The notes beneath the pieces are model-generated. The model worked only from the letters and a program-made list of their open reading frames with translations. It did no database searches and had not been told where the DNA came from. 7,226 nt of DNA from Pseudomonadota bacterium (GTDB lineage: Bacteria; Pseudomonadota; Gammaproteobacteria; SZUA-229): assembly GCA_015222915.1 (NCBI GenBank), contig JADFWE010000190.1, forward strand, positions 1-7,226. Direction: 5' to 3'. The position numbers were made by a program, and so were the translations under genes. This document shows, one piece after another, positions 7,203 through 7,226 of the stretch (positions within the stretch are counted from its first letter, which is position 1; each line of letters begins with the position of its first letter).

Positions 7203-7226
7203 ATGAAAATAAAGTCATCACAGATC
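7203..7226 (+). CDS. Start of an unidentified gene, truncated by the window edge
   Basis: Only eight codons are visible, MKIKSSQI, after an ideal AAGGAG ribosome site. A lysine-rich opening would fit either a cytoplasmic protein or the n-region of a signal peptide; eight residues cannot decide. The ATG overlaps the stop of a doubtful 57-codon frame (ATGA). It probably has its own promoter, since it lies 649 bases from the HD-GYP gene. Function unknown. Confidence 0.65.

Overview
The window looks like chromosomal DNA from a gammaproteobacterium outside the Enterobacterales, probably a marine or sulfur-oxidiser-like lineage. The proteins (PurB, RoxA, FumC) read like full-length gammaproteobacterial orthologues, and purB next to roxA recalls the E. 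coli purB-phoPQ-roxA locus without phoPQ. The lineage is inferred from recalled family sequences, not from a search.

Left half, minus strand (3405 down to 1): a tight four-gene run, purB, roxA, a GNAT acetyltransferase, and a protein cut by the window edge that resembles a PLD-fold domain of unknown function. Gaps are 26 and 28 bases and roxA overlaps the GNAT gene by about 8-11 bases, so this is very likely one operon. An extended -10 promoter (TGATATAAT) sits in front of purB.

Middle, plus strand (3544 to 6553): fumC (class II fumarase), then 28 bases later a soluble GAF plus HD-GYP protein, a predicted cyclic-di-GMP phosphodiesterase with a large insertion inside its catalytic core. purB and fumC are divergent across a 138-base gap. 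They belong to the same lyase superfamily and are linked by fumarate, which PurB releases and FumC hydrates to malate.

Right end (6554 to 7202): about 650 bases with no convincing gene. It is more AT-rich and repeat-rich: a possible terminator hairpin, a three-unit 9-base repeat of the CGCGAAGGA type, several inverted repeats, a recurring ATTTTCG motif, and a 60-base-spaced imperfect duplication just ahead of a new gene. That gene has a strong Shine-Dalgarno sequence and starts at 7203, but only 8 codons are visible.

The coding part is ordinary housekeeping and signalling. I see no defence system, phage, transposase gene, tRNA, rRNA or CRISPR array. The more unusual material is the insertion in the HD-GYP domain, the insertion near the RoxA active site, and the repeat-rich 3' intergenic region.
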